Assembly (NCBI GenBank): GCA_963664365.1
Contig: OY761144.1
Coordinates: forward strand, 2,418,001-2,482,000
Source: VXRN01 sp963664365
GTDB lineage: Bacteria; Chloroflexota; Dehalococcoidia; Lucifugimonadales; UBA1123
Direction of reading: 5' to 3'
Length of the DNA stretch: 64,000 nucleotides
In this document: in pieces, positions 8,162-15,161 of the stretch
Position numbering within the stretch: the first letter of the stretch is position 1
Layout: each line of letters begins with the position of its first letter
Notes under the pieces: model-generated
Told to the model about the DNA's origin: nothing
Database searches by the model: none
What the model saw: only the letters and a program-made list of their open reading frames with translations
Program-made: the position numbers and the translations under genes

Positions 8162-9115
8162 TTAGCCGTAGCGCACCCTGGGGTCCAGGTATGCATAAGT
8201 GAGGTCAACCATCAGATTGACCACGATCACGGCAGTTGCCAGCATCAGGTTAATGGCAGAGACCAGGTGATACTCCCGCTGGCTGAGGGCGCTCACCAGA
8301 AGACGGCCTATGCCGGGCAGGACGAAGATCTGCTCGATGATGACCGAACCGCCGATGAGTATGGGCAGCTGAAAGCCGACGAGGGTGGCTACAGGGATGA
8401 GGGCGTTCTTCAAGGCGTGCCTCATAACGACTACCCTCTCGTTCAGGCCCTTCGACCAGGCGGTCCTGATATAGTCTTGCCGCAGGACCTCCAGCATCAT
8501 GGTGCGCGTCATGCGCATTGTGCTGGCAGCGCCGGCCGTCCCCAGAATCAAGCTGGGAATTATGAGCATGCCGAGATTCCCCAGCGGGTCTTCTGTGAAG
8601 GGAATGTACTCCATCGGTGGCGACCAGCCCCACCAGATGGCCGGGTATATCATGACCATAATTCCCAGCCAGAAGTTAGGCGTTGCCAGGCCGATGATGG
8701 CGACGGAGCGCCCCAGGTAGTCGAAGGCCGTATCCTGGCGAATCGCCGAGTAGATGCCGACTGGCAGGGCTATCAGGAGCCCGATTACGATTGCCATGAC
8801 GCCAAGCTCAAGCGTCACCGGAAGCCTGGGAAGTATCTGCTCGACAACAGGCAGCTCTCCTCTGAGCGACGTGCCCAGGTTGCCCTGAAGTATCTGGCCA
8901 GTCCAGCGAACATACTGCACATGAATTGGCACATCCAGACCGAGGCGGCGCTCAATGGCCGCACGGTCCACGACACCGGCCTCGGGCCCCATTTCAATGG
9001 CCATTGTGTCGATGATGTCACCGGGGATCAGGCGAATGATCAGGAAGACCATGCTGGCCACAATGAAGAGGGTCGGGACCAGCAGCAGCAGTCTTCTGAT
9101 TATGTAGGTGCGCAG
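8162..9115 (-). CDS. Peptide/nickel-type ABC transporter permease B, copy 1
   Basis: A DppB/OppB-type permease of about 318 residues with six predicted helices, the GDIID(T/A)MA segment after helix 1 and the permease loop RQDYIRTAWSKGLNERVVVMRHALKNALIP. The homologous second copy (14095-15051) starts at a GTG; in this copy the same codon is CTG (9113-9115). The first standard start here would be GTG 9061, which removes half of helix 1. I therefore draw the gene from CTG 9115, which has GAGGAGA six bases upstream. Either a rare CTG start is used or copy 1 is impaired. It lies 16 bases upstream of permease C. Confidence 0.85.
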   Translation of the reverse strand: MRTYIIRRLLLLVPTLFIVASMVFLIIRLIPGDIIDTMAIEMGPEAGVVDRAAIERRLGLDVPIHVQYVRWTGQILQGNLGTSLRGELPVVEQILPRLPVTLELGVMAIVIGLLIALPVGIYSAIRQDTAFDYLGRSVAIIGLATPNFWLGIMVMIYPAIWWGWSPPMEYIPFTEDPLGNLGMLIIPSLILGTAGAASTMRMTRTMMLEVLRQDYIRTAWSKGLNERVVVMRHALKNALIPVATLVGFQLPILIGGSVIIEQIFVLPGIGRLLVSALSQREYHLVSAINLMLATAVIVVNLMVDLTYAYLDPRVRYG

Positions 9116-9192
9116 GTCAGTCTCCTCAGCGAACGGCGGCCGCGAGTGGGAAGGTTAGGGGCCCCTGGGGTGGGGCCCCCCACCTGGTGTGC

Positions 9193-11385
9193 TTATCTCG
9201 TCCCGGTCATCTCCTCCCTGAGGTCTGCGTCGAGCCAGACTCGGGAGAGGTAGAGCGAGAACCTTCCGCCTCCTATGAGAATTTCACCGTTGTAGCCCAC
9301 CATCCACGGCTGCCAGAAGATGAAACCTGGCCGCATTGGGCCCCATGTCACCCACTGCTGCTCGATGAAGTACGTATCCGCCTCCTTCACCAGCTCCATC
9401 AGCTCCTCGGCGCTGCCGGCGTTTTCGGCGGCTTCAACCATGGCATCATAGACCGGGTCCTGGACTCCGGGATAATTCCACGCGTGGTTGGAAGAGTGAT
9501 TGAGTCTGATGGCGAAAAGTGGCGGCCAGCTGAGGCCTCTTAACCCTTGGACCATACCTTCGTAAGTATGGGTTTTTATGCGGTCCAACAAAACGGTCCA
9601 CTCGATGATGTCAATCTCGACATCAACGCCAATCTGGGCCCAGTAGTCCACGGCCAATTGTGTATAGTCTAGGTTCATATAGTAAAGGTTGGTCGTGGCT
9701 GTCTCCAGTTTGGTCTTGAAGCCATTGGGATAGCCGGCTTCCGCCAGAAGCTGCTTCGCCCTTTCCGGGTCGTAGGCGTAGTTGTCTTTGATCTCCTGTG
9801 GCCACTCCTCAAATGGGGTGTAGTACCCGGGGCGAGCCGGCCCCATAAACCCGTAAGGTGTCGTGTCGCCCATCCCCCCCAAAAAGGTGTTGTTGATTGT
9901 CTCGTTGTCCAGCGCCAGCTGCATCGCCGTGCGCACCCGGATGTCGTCAAAGGGCGGCTTGCGCACATCCATGGAGTGTGTCCACGGCAAATCCACATTG
10001 ATTGACCATAAGAGTTCGGGGTTGGTCCTCTGGAGGGCCTTCGCCTGGTCGAGGGTAACGCCAGTCATGCGGGCGTTCTTGCCCGTGCGCAGCGCCGCCA
10101 ACTGTGTGGATGAGTCCGGTATTATCAGGAACTTGATCTCGTCGAGGTAGGGCAGGCGATTCTCCGGGAACTTCTCGTCGTAGCCCCAGTAGTTGGGGTT
10201 CTTGGTAAAGGTCTGAGAGCTGTCCTTCACCCAGTCCGTCAGCTCATAGGGACCGGTACCGACCAGATTCCTCCAGTCCTGAGCGTCGCCATGTTCCTGG
10301 ATTACCTCCGGCGGATATATAAAGCCGAAGTTGCTACTGGAGTAGATATCCCAAAGAGCATCGAGGTGCAGCTTGGTCAGCTTGAAGACAACCGTGTACT
10401 TGTCGGTCGCCTCTATCGATTCAATTGGCAAGTTGGAGATAACGGTGGCGTGCGGGCTCGGCTCGGTGAAACCGCTGCCCGTGCCCGTCATCCGGTGGAA
10501 GCTGAACACGATATCGTCGGCAACCAGCTCCCGACCGTTCATCGGGGGCTTGTCGTGCCAGTGAACGCCCTTGCGAATGTGGAAGGTAATAGTAAGGCCG
10601 TCCGGGGAAATCTCGTAGCTTTCGGCAAGCAGTCCTCTGAGGACAGACGTAGGATTATTATACGATTTAAAATCCCATTCGTCCCTGTCGATTCCCCAGT
10701 CTGCTATGCCCAGCTTCTCCAAGACTAGGGTAACGGGCTCTCTCGACGAGGGCCCCCACCAGGTGTCTGCGTGCGGAGCGTCGACGATTTTGGCTTCAGT
10801 GATACTACCACCGTACTGCGGCGCCACTATCACCTTGCCGTTGGATGGGTCGGTCACATACCCCGGTCGCACCTCTTTCACGACGACCCGTTCCGGTCCG
10901 GCGACCTCGACGGTCTTGACGACCTCCACAGGAACTTGGACGGTCTTGACGACTTCCACCGGTACCTGTTTCTCCACCACCACAGTCTCGCCGGGGACCT
11001 CGACGGTCTTGACGACCTCTTTCTCGACTACCACGGTCTCGCCCGGTACCATCACTTCTTTGACCACCTCTACGGTGACGGTCTCGCCGGGGACTTCGAC
11101 GGTCCTGATGACTTCTTTCTCGACCACCACGGTTTCGCCGGGGACCTCGACGGTCTCAGTTACCACTTCCTTCACCACCACCGTCTCGCCGGGGACTTGT
11201 ACTTCTTTGACCACCTCTTTGACGACTGTCTCGCCCGGGACCTCTACGGTCTCGGTTACGACTTTCTCGACGACCACGGTCTCGCCCGGTACCTCTACCG
11301 TTTCGGTACAGGCCGCGGCGACCGCCAACAGCATAGCGGCTCCTGCAACTACGACCAGCCAACGAAGTGAATTAGATGTAAGCAT
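9193..11385 (-). CDS. Peptide-type ABC transporter substrate-binding lipoprotein with VPGETV-repeat stalk, copy 1
   Basis: A 730-residue protein. Residues 1-25 are a lipoprotein signal ending in a lipobox before Cys26. Residues 27 to about 195 consist of roughly seven units of a VEVPGETVVVEK-like repeat plus degenerate VPVEVVKTV units. From about residue 212 to the end is a family 5 (SBP_bac_5) binding domain with LAESYEISPDG, NPNYWG and YDPERAKQLLAEAGYP. The ATG at 11385 has GAGGAGG seven bases upstream. Binding-protein stalks of this composition are common in Chloroflexota. The ligand is unknown; the family binds oligopeptides, nickel or sugars. It heads the operon with permeases B and C. 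Confidence 0.93.
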   Translation of the reverse strand: MLTSNSLRWLVVVAGAAMLLAVAAACTETVEVPGETVVVEKVVTETVEVPGETVVKEVVKEVQVPGETVVVKEVVTETVEVPGETVVVEKEVIRTVEVPGETVTVEVVKEVMVPGETVVVEKEVVKTVEVPGETVVVEKQVPVEVVKTVQVPVEVVKTVEVAGPERVVVKEVRPGYVTDPSNGKVIVAPQYGGSITEAKIVDAPHADTWWGPSSREPVTLVLEKLGIADWGIDRDEWDFKSYNNPTSVLRGLLAESYEISPDGLTITFHIRKGVHWHDKPPMNGRELVADDIVFSFHRMTGTGSGFTEPSPHATVISNLPIESIEATDKYTVVFKLTKLHLDALWDIYSSSNFGFIYPPEVIQEHGDAQDWRNLVGTGPYELTDWVKDSSQTFTKNPNYWGYDEKFPENRLPYLDEIKFLIIPDSSTQLAALRTGKNARMTGVTLDQAKALQRTNPELLWSINVDLPWTHSMDVRKPPFDDIRVRTAMQLALDNETINNTFLGGMGDTTPYGFMGPARPGYYTPFEEWPQEIKDNYAYDPERAKQLLAEAGYPNGFKTKLETATTNLYYMNLDYTQLAVDYWAQIGVDVEIDIIEWTVLLDRIKTHTYEGMVQGLRGLSWPPLFAIRLNHSSNHAWNYPGVQDPVYDAMVEAAENAGSAEELMELVKEADTYFIEQQWVTWGPMRPGFIFWQPWMVGYNGEILIGGGRFSLYLSRVWLDADLREEMTGTR

Positions 11386-11404
11386 GTCGATGCCTCCTCG
11401 TTTT

Positions 11405-11460
11405 GGGCGTCCACAAGGGTCGCCCCTACGTTCTGGGCGCCCACACAAGACGCCCTACGT
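11405..11460. repeat. Two GGGCG-CCAC..GACGCCCCTACG palindromic repeats in the binding-protein leader, copy 1
   Basis: Two imperfect copies (11405-11430 and 11435-11460) of a short palindrome-forming sequence whose reverse strand reads GTAGGGGCG..CGCCC. They lie in the transcribed leader just upstream of the ribosome site of the binding-protein gene. Matching copies occur at 12957-12982 and at 17371-17396 and 17401-17423. Confidence 0.7.
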
Positions 11461-11510
11461 CGAAACGGTCCGCAATGGCGCGGAACCTGCCCCCATGACG
11501 GGGTGTGAGA

Positions 11511-11539
11511 GTTATACCACTTTCTCCCCCCCCCGTCAA
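11511..11539 (-). promoter_or_regulatory. Promoter of ABC operon copy 1 with G-tract spacer
   Basis: On the minus strand TTGACG (11539-11534) and TATAAC (11516-11511) are separated by exactly 17 bases. The spacer begins with eight G, part of a run of nine G starting inside the -35 box. The same pair of boxes occurs before the relic (13034-13062) and before copy 2 (17476-17503), where the G run is one base shorter. Confidence 0.75.
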
Positions 11540-11723
11540 GCGTTGAGATATCGAGGGGGAAAGGGGTTAGGAATAAGGGGTGAGGTGTAAGGGGGTGTCT
11601 GAAGCAGGATTTTGGGGATTATGGGATGGAGAGGATTTTGGGCGTGAGTGGATGGTGGTTAGTTCTTAGTCTTTGGTGGGGATGTCTGAACTGTGACTTT
11701 TGTGATCAGCCGGATGCGACGCT

Positions 11724-11818
11724 TCAGTTGCCCGCGCCGCGGAGCCGGGGGTCTAGGGGTCTCTCAATGCGTCGCCGAACATGTTTAGACAGTAAACGGT
11801 AATAGTCAGGCGACAGGA
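11724..11818 (-). pseudogene. Relic of the 3' end of a third permease C gene
   Basis: About 95 bases aligning with the 3' end of the permease C copies (compare 7243-7335): the same stop codon and CAGTTGCCCGCGCCGCGGAGCC start, then GCGTCGCCGAACATGTT, with small deletions and substitutions that break the frame. It occupies the position expected for the end of a third operon copy, whose other end survives at 12782-12940. Confidence 0.75.
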
Positions 11819-11865
11819 CGAGCCTATGCCGCATCCGGGATCGACTTCGATGAGATTTCGGTCGC

Positions 11866-12624
11866 TCATTCAGTCATTGCCTCCTTGATGGCGGCGATCT
11901 GGTCGTCGGTGATGCCGGTGTCCCGCAGGTAGCCCTCGACGCCTCCGTACATCCTGTCGAGGTGGTCGAGGGTGAATTGCATGCTGTGAGGATGGCAGAA
12001 GTCGTTCTGATATTCCCGCCAAGTGTATGCGTCAGGATTCACGTCAGGATTATTTTCGTAGTAGCGCCGCACCAGATACTGCGCGGTGAGGCTGTAGTCC
12101 TCGGTGATGGTCTCGCGAGGAACGCCACAGATATCCAGCACGAGTGCGGCAGAGATTCCGGCCCTATCCTTGCCCGCGTTACAGTGGATGAGGACGGGGA
12201 GACCGCCCGGGCTGGCAAGAAGCGAGAATATCTGGTGGAGGATGTGCTTTCTCTGTTCGAGCATGTGGCAGTACACCCTGCCCCGCCGCTCGGCAGAGTC
12301 CTCGACGCCGTCGATCGCCTCCCTACCTTCGAGGGCCACGTCGCCTGCCATGTTCTGATGGTAGTAGGTGACGGCCTCATTGCCAATGAAGGGGCTCGGC
12401 CTAAATTGCAGTTCGCTGCTGCGGCGCAGGTCGATGATGTTTTGGATGCCGTATTCGAGGAGAGTGTTTACGCCCGCGGGGCTGAGGTTCGCCAAGGTGT
12501 CCGACCGTAGGTACTTACCCCAGCGGGTCGTCCTGCCGTCGCGGGTCTCGTATCCTCCGAGATCGCGGACGTTGTATGCGCCCTCGACATCGAGGACGCG
12601 CACGTGTTCAGTGTGCTTGGTCAT
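11866..12624 (-). CDS. Tyrosine-protein phosphatase (PTP-like, Y_phosphatase3 type)
   Basis: The product of about 252 residues has NVRDLGGYETRDGRTTRWGKYLRSD near the N-terminus and the active-site loop HCNAGKDRAG (Cys-x5-Arg) near residue 158, typical of the bacterial PTP/Y_phosphatase3 family that acts on phosphotyrosine or phosphoinositides. I place the start at ATG 12624, ten bases after GGGGAG; an upstream ATG at 12666 would add 14 residues but has its purine-rich stretch only one base away. It sits inside the remains of a third ABC operon copy, which suggests it replaced that copy's interior. Confidence 0.88.
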   Translation of the reverse strand: MTKHTEHVRVLDVEGAYNVRDLGGYETRDGRTTRWGKYLRSDTLANLSPAGVNTLLEYGIQNIIDLRRSSELQFRPSPFIGNEAVTYYHQNMAGDVALEGREAIDGVEDSAERRGRVYCHMLEQRKHILHQIFSLLASPGGLPVLIHCNAGKDRAGISAALVLDICGVPRETITEDYSLTAQYLVRRYYENNPDVNPDAYTWREYQNDFCHPHSMQFTLDHLDRMYGGVEGYLRDTGITDDQIAAIKEAMTE

Positions 12625-12781
12625 GGATGGGTCGCTCCCCGTGATCAGCGCGGTCTTCCCCGGCATACCTTCCCATTATCCAATGAGTAAGGGAGCCTGG
12701 AAGCCTGAGCCTCCCAGCTCCATTTTTTCCCTAAGTTCAGCAGCCAAAAGGGGCGAAACCCCTAATAACTCATTGCTTCCT

Positions 12782-12940
12782 TCAAGTCCTGGTCAATCCA
12801 GAGGTAGGGAAAAGGCCAATTGAACTCACTGGCTCCCCGGGGACCTCGACGGTCTCACCGGCGCAGGCCGCGGCCACCACCAACAGCATTGAGGCGGATA
12901 GAGCGAACACCAGCCAATGAAGTGAAGTAGATGTACGCAT
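12782..12940 (-). pseudogene. Truncated binding-protein gene: intact lipoprotein signal and first repeat only
   Basis: An ATG at 12940 with GGGAG eight bases upstream opens a 52-codon frame: a signal peptide ending VVAAAC (Cys26), then AGETVEVPGEP, which matches the start of the stalk in the two full copies, then unrelated sequence to a stop at 12782. The rest of the binding protein and its permease B are gone. Promoter, leader repeat, ribosome site and signal peptide all survive, so a 27-residue lipid-anchored peptide could still be made. That is inference. Confidence 0.75.
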
Positions 12941-12956
12941 GTCAATGTCTCCCTCT

Positions 12957-12982
12957 GGGCGCCCACAAGGGACGCCCCTACG
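12957..12982. repeat. GGGCGCCCAC..GACGCCCCTACG palindromic repeat in relic leader
   Basis: Single copy of the leader palindrome family described at 11405-11460, in the same position relative to the relic gene's start. Confidence 0.65.
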
Positions 12983-13033
12983 TCGAAACGGTCCGCAACG
13001 GCGCGGAACCGACCCCCACGTCGGGATGCGCGA

Positions 13034-13062
13034 GTTATATCACTTAGCGCGCACGTCGTCAA
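13034..13062 (-). promoter_or_regulatory. Promoter of the relic ABC operon copy
   Basis: TTGACG (13062-13057) and TATAAC (13039-13034) on the minus strand with a 17-base spacer lacking any G run. The boxes match those of the two intact copies, showing that the relic is homologous up to and including its promoter. Confidence 0.7.
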
Positions 13063-13175
13063 CAGTTGCGATGTCGAGGGAGACTGTGTCAGTTTGGTAG
13101 GCAGCCGTATCACCCTCTCCCTCAAGGGAGATGGGATTCTCTGTCCTGGGCGCGGGGTCTATTGGGGAGCAGACT

Positions 13176-14078
13176 CTACCCTTCGCTGCCTCTGAGGCGG
13201 GGGTCCAGCAGGTCCCTCAGGGCGTCGCCGAACATGTTGATGCCGTAGACGACGAGGGTCAGGGCAAGACCGGGCCAGAGAGCCAGCCAGGGCGCCGCCT
13301 CCATGTGCTGACGCCCTTCCCTGCTGAGCATACCTCCCCAGCTGGCGACATCCGGGGGAAGACCAAAACCGAGGAAGCTCAGGGAAGCTTCGGCCATGAT
13401 AACGCCGCCAATGGTCACGGTGAATACGACGATCATGGGCGCCATGATGTTGGGCAGTACGTGGCGGAGGATGGTTCTTAGGGGAGGACTGCCAATTGCC
13501 CTCGCCGCCAGAAAATAGTCATTCTCTTTAATGCCGATTACGGCGCTTCGCGATATTCTCGAACCGCCGATGCCGCCACTAATGCCCAGGACGAGTATTG
13601 TCTGCAGCTGGCCCTGGCCGACCAGCGACATCACCGTGATCAGAATGAGCAGCCCCGGGAAGGCCATCCAGGCGTCGACAAACCGCTGGACCACTACGTC
13701 GAGCTTGCCGACGAAGAACCCGGTAGTAGCGCCTATCAGCAGCGCTACCACCATGTTGACACTGGTTGCCGACAGGCCGATGATGACCGAAACGCGCGCC
13801 CCGTAGATGATTCGGCTCAGCATGTCTCGCCCGAGCTGGTCGGTACCAAGCAGGTATTTCCACGACGGCCCGGTCAGCCTGTCATACATGTGTGGCTCTT
13901 TCATCGGGTAAGGAGCCAAGACGTCGGCGAAGATACCGCAGAACAGCAGCAGCAGCACGATGATTCCGCCAAATGTGCCCAGCGGCTTCTCCCTGACAAG
14001 CCTCGAGAGGAAGTCAATTAGTCGGGAGCGTCGTTTTTGCTCGTCCAGTCCGACAGTTACATCGGTTCCGTCAATCAT
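13176..14078 (-). CDS. Peptide/nickel-type ABC transporter permease C, copy 2
   Basis: A 300-residue DppC-type permease nearly identical to copy 1. I see only a few substitutions (Lys/Arg before AIGSPPLRT, Ile/Val in MIV(I/V)FTVTIGG, Val/Ala in HME(V/A)APW) and a different C-terminal tail. The ATG at 14078 is preceded by AAGGAAAG as in copy 1. The coding DNA is offset from copy 1 by 5,933 bases with no indel across both permease genes, implying a recent duplication or ongoing gene conversion. Confidence 0.92.
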   Translation of the reverse strand: MIDGTDVTVGLDEQKRRSRLIDFLSRLVREKPLGTFGGIIVLLLLFCGIFADVLAPYPMKEPHMYDRLTGPSWKYLLGTDQLGRDMLSRIIYGARVSVIIGLSATSVNMVVALLIGATTGFFVGKLDVVVQRFVDAWMAFPGLLILITVMSLVGQGQLQTILVLGISGGIGGSRISRSAVIGIKENDYFLAARAIGSPPLRTILRHVLPNIMAPMIVVFTVTIGGVIMAEASLSFLGFGLPPDVASWGGMLSREGRQHMEAAPWLALWPGLALTLVVYGINMFGDALRDLLDPRLRGSEG

Positions 14079-14094
14079 TCTTATTACACTTTCC

Positions 14095-15051
14095 TTAGCC
14101 GTAGCGCACCCTGGGGTCCAGGTAGGCATAAGTGAGGTCAACCATCAGATTGACCACGATCACGGCAGTTGCCAGCATCAGGTTAATGGCAGAGACCAGG
14201 TGATACTCCCGCTGGCTGAGGGCGCTCACCAGAAGACGGCCTATGCCGGGCAGGACGAAGATCTGCTCGATGATGACCGAACCGCCGATGAGTATGGGCA
14301 GCTGAAAGCCGACGAGGGTGGCTACAGGGATGAGGGCGTTCTTCAAGGCATGCCTCATAACGACTACCCTCTCGTTCAGGCCCTTCGACCAGGCGGTCCT
14401 GATATAGTCTTGCCGCAGGACCTCCAGCATCATGGTGCGCGTCATGCGCATTGTGCTGGCAGCGCCGGCCGTCCCCAGAATCAGGCTGGGAATTATGAGC
14501 ATTCCGAGATTCCCCAGCGGGTCTTCTGTGAAGGGAATGTACTCCATCGGCGGCGACCAGCCCCACCAGATGGCGGGGTATATCATGACCATAATTCCCA
14601 GCCAGAAGTTAGGCGTTGCCAGGCCGATGATGGCGACGGAGCGCCCCAGGTAGTCGGCGGCCGTATCCTGGCGAATCGCCGAGTAGATGCCGACTGGCAG
14701 GGCTATCAGGAGCCCGATTACGATTGCCATGACGCCAAGCTCAAGCGTAACCGGAAGCCTGGGAAGTATCTGCTCGACAACAGGCTCGTCTCCCCTGAGC
14801 GACGTGCCCAGGTTGCCCTGAAGTATCTGGCCAATCCAGCGAACATACTGCACATGAATTGGCACATCCAGACCGAGGCGGCGCTCAATGGCCGCTCGGT
14901 CCAGCGAACCGCCTGCCTCAGGCCCCATTTCAATGGCCATCGCGTCGATGATGTCACCGGGGACCAGGCGCATGAGCAGGAAGACCATGCCGCTCACTAT
15001 GAAGAGGGTCGGGACCAGCAGCAGCAGTCTTCTGATTATGTAGGTGCGCAC
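14095..15051 (-). CDS. Peptide/nickel-type ABC transporter permease B, copy 2
   Basis: A 318-residue DppB-type permease beginning MRTYIIRRLLLLVPTLF from a GTG at 15051 with GGAGGA immediately upstream. It carries the same permease loop as copy 1 and ends LDPRVRYG. Differences from copy 1 cluster in the first 100 residues (around GDIIDAMA and the first periplasmic loop), the region likely to face the binding protein. This copy supplies the start that is altered to CTG in copy 1. Confidence 0.93.
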   Translation of the reverse strand: MRTYIIRRLLLLVPTLFIVSGMVFLLMRLVPGDIIDAMAIEMGPEAGGSLDRAAIERRLGLDVPIHVQYVRWIGQILQGNLGTSLRGDEPVVEQILPRLPVTLELGVMAIVIGLLIALPVGIYSAIRQDTAADYLGRSVAIIGLATPNFWLGIMVMIYPAIWWGWSPPMEYIPFTEDPLGNLGMLIIPSLILGTAGAASTMRMTRTMMLEVLRQDYIRTAWSKGLNERVVVMRHALKNALIPVATLVGFQLPILIGGSVIIEQIFVLPGIGRLLVSALSQREYHLVSAINLMLATAVIVVNLMVDLTYAYLDPRVRYG

Positions 15052-15161
15052 GGCTCCTCCTCAGTGGTTGGCGGAGTCCTGGTCATAGACTTGGGGCAGG
15101 TGGGGGCTTGGCCCCCACCTGCCCCACATGAGCAATGATTGTGCCTCCTACCTCGTCCCTG

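Larger units (their letters stand above)
11461..11865. other. Intergenic region between ABC operon copy 1 and phosphatase gene
   Basis: About 405 bases holding the copy 1 promoter (11511-11539), a stretch with short direct variations of GGGGTAAGG-like sequence, and the permease C relic at 11724-11818. I see no further gene; the phosphatase stop codon is at 11866. Confidence 0.7.
12667..13175. other. Intergenic region with binding-protein relic, relic promoter and repeats
   Basis: About 510 bases. Contents from left to right: a short hairpin AGGGGCGAAACCCCT at 12749-12763 that on the minus strand is followed by TTTT and may be a weak terminator, the truncated binding-protein gene (12782-12940), one GTAGGGGCG palindrome (12957-12982), the relic promoter (13034-13062) and a partial CCCTCTCCC repeat (13113-13135). 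No other gene is visible. Confidence 0.65.

Noticed and set aside
10706..11590. Long plus-strand frame rich in Ser/Thr (TTTVSPGTSTV repeats) opposite the binding-protein stalk, also at 16672-17424
   Set aside because: It is the antisense shadow of the VPGETV repeats; it has no start context and follows the repeats of the real gene in both copies.
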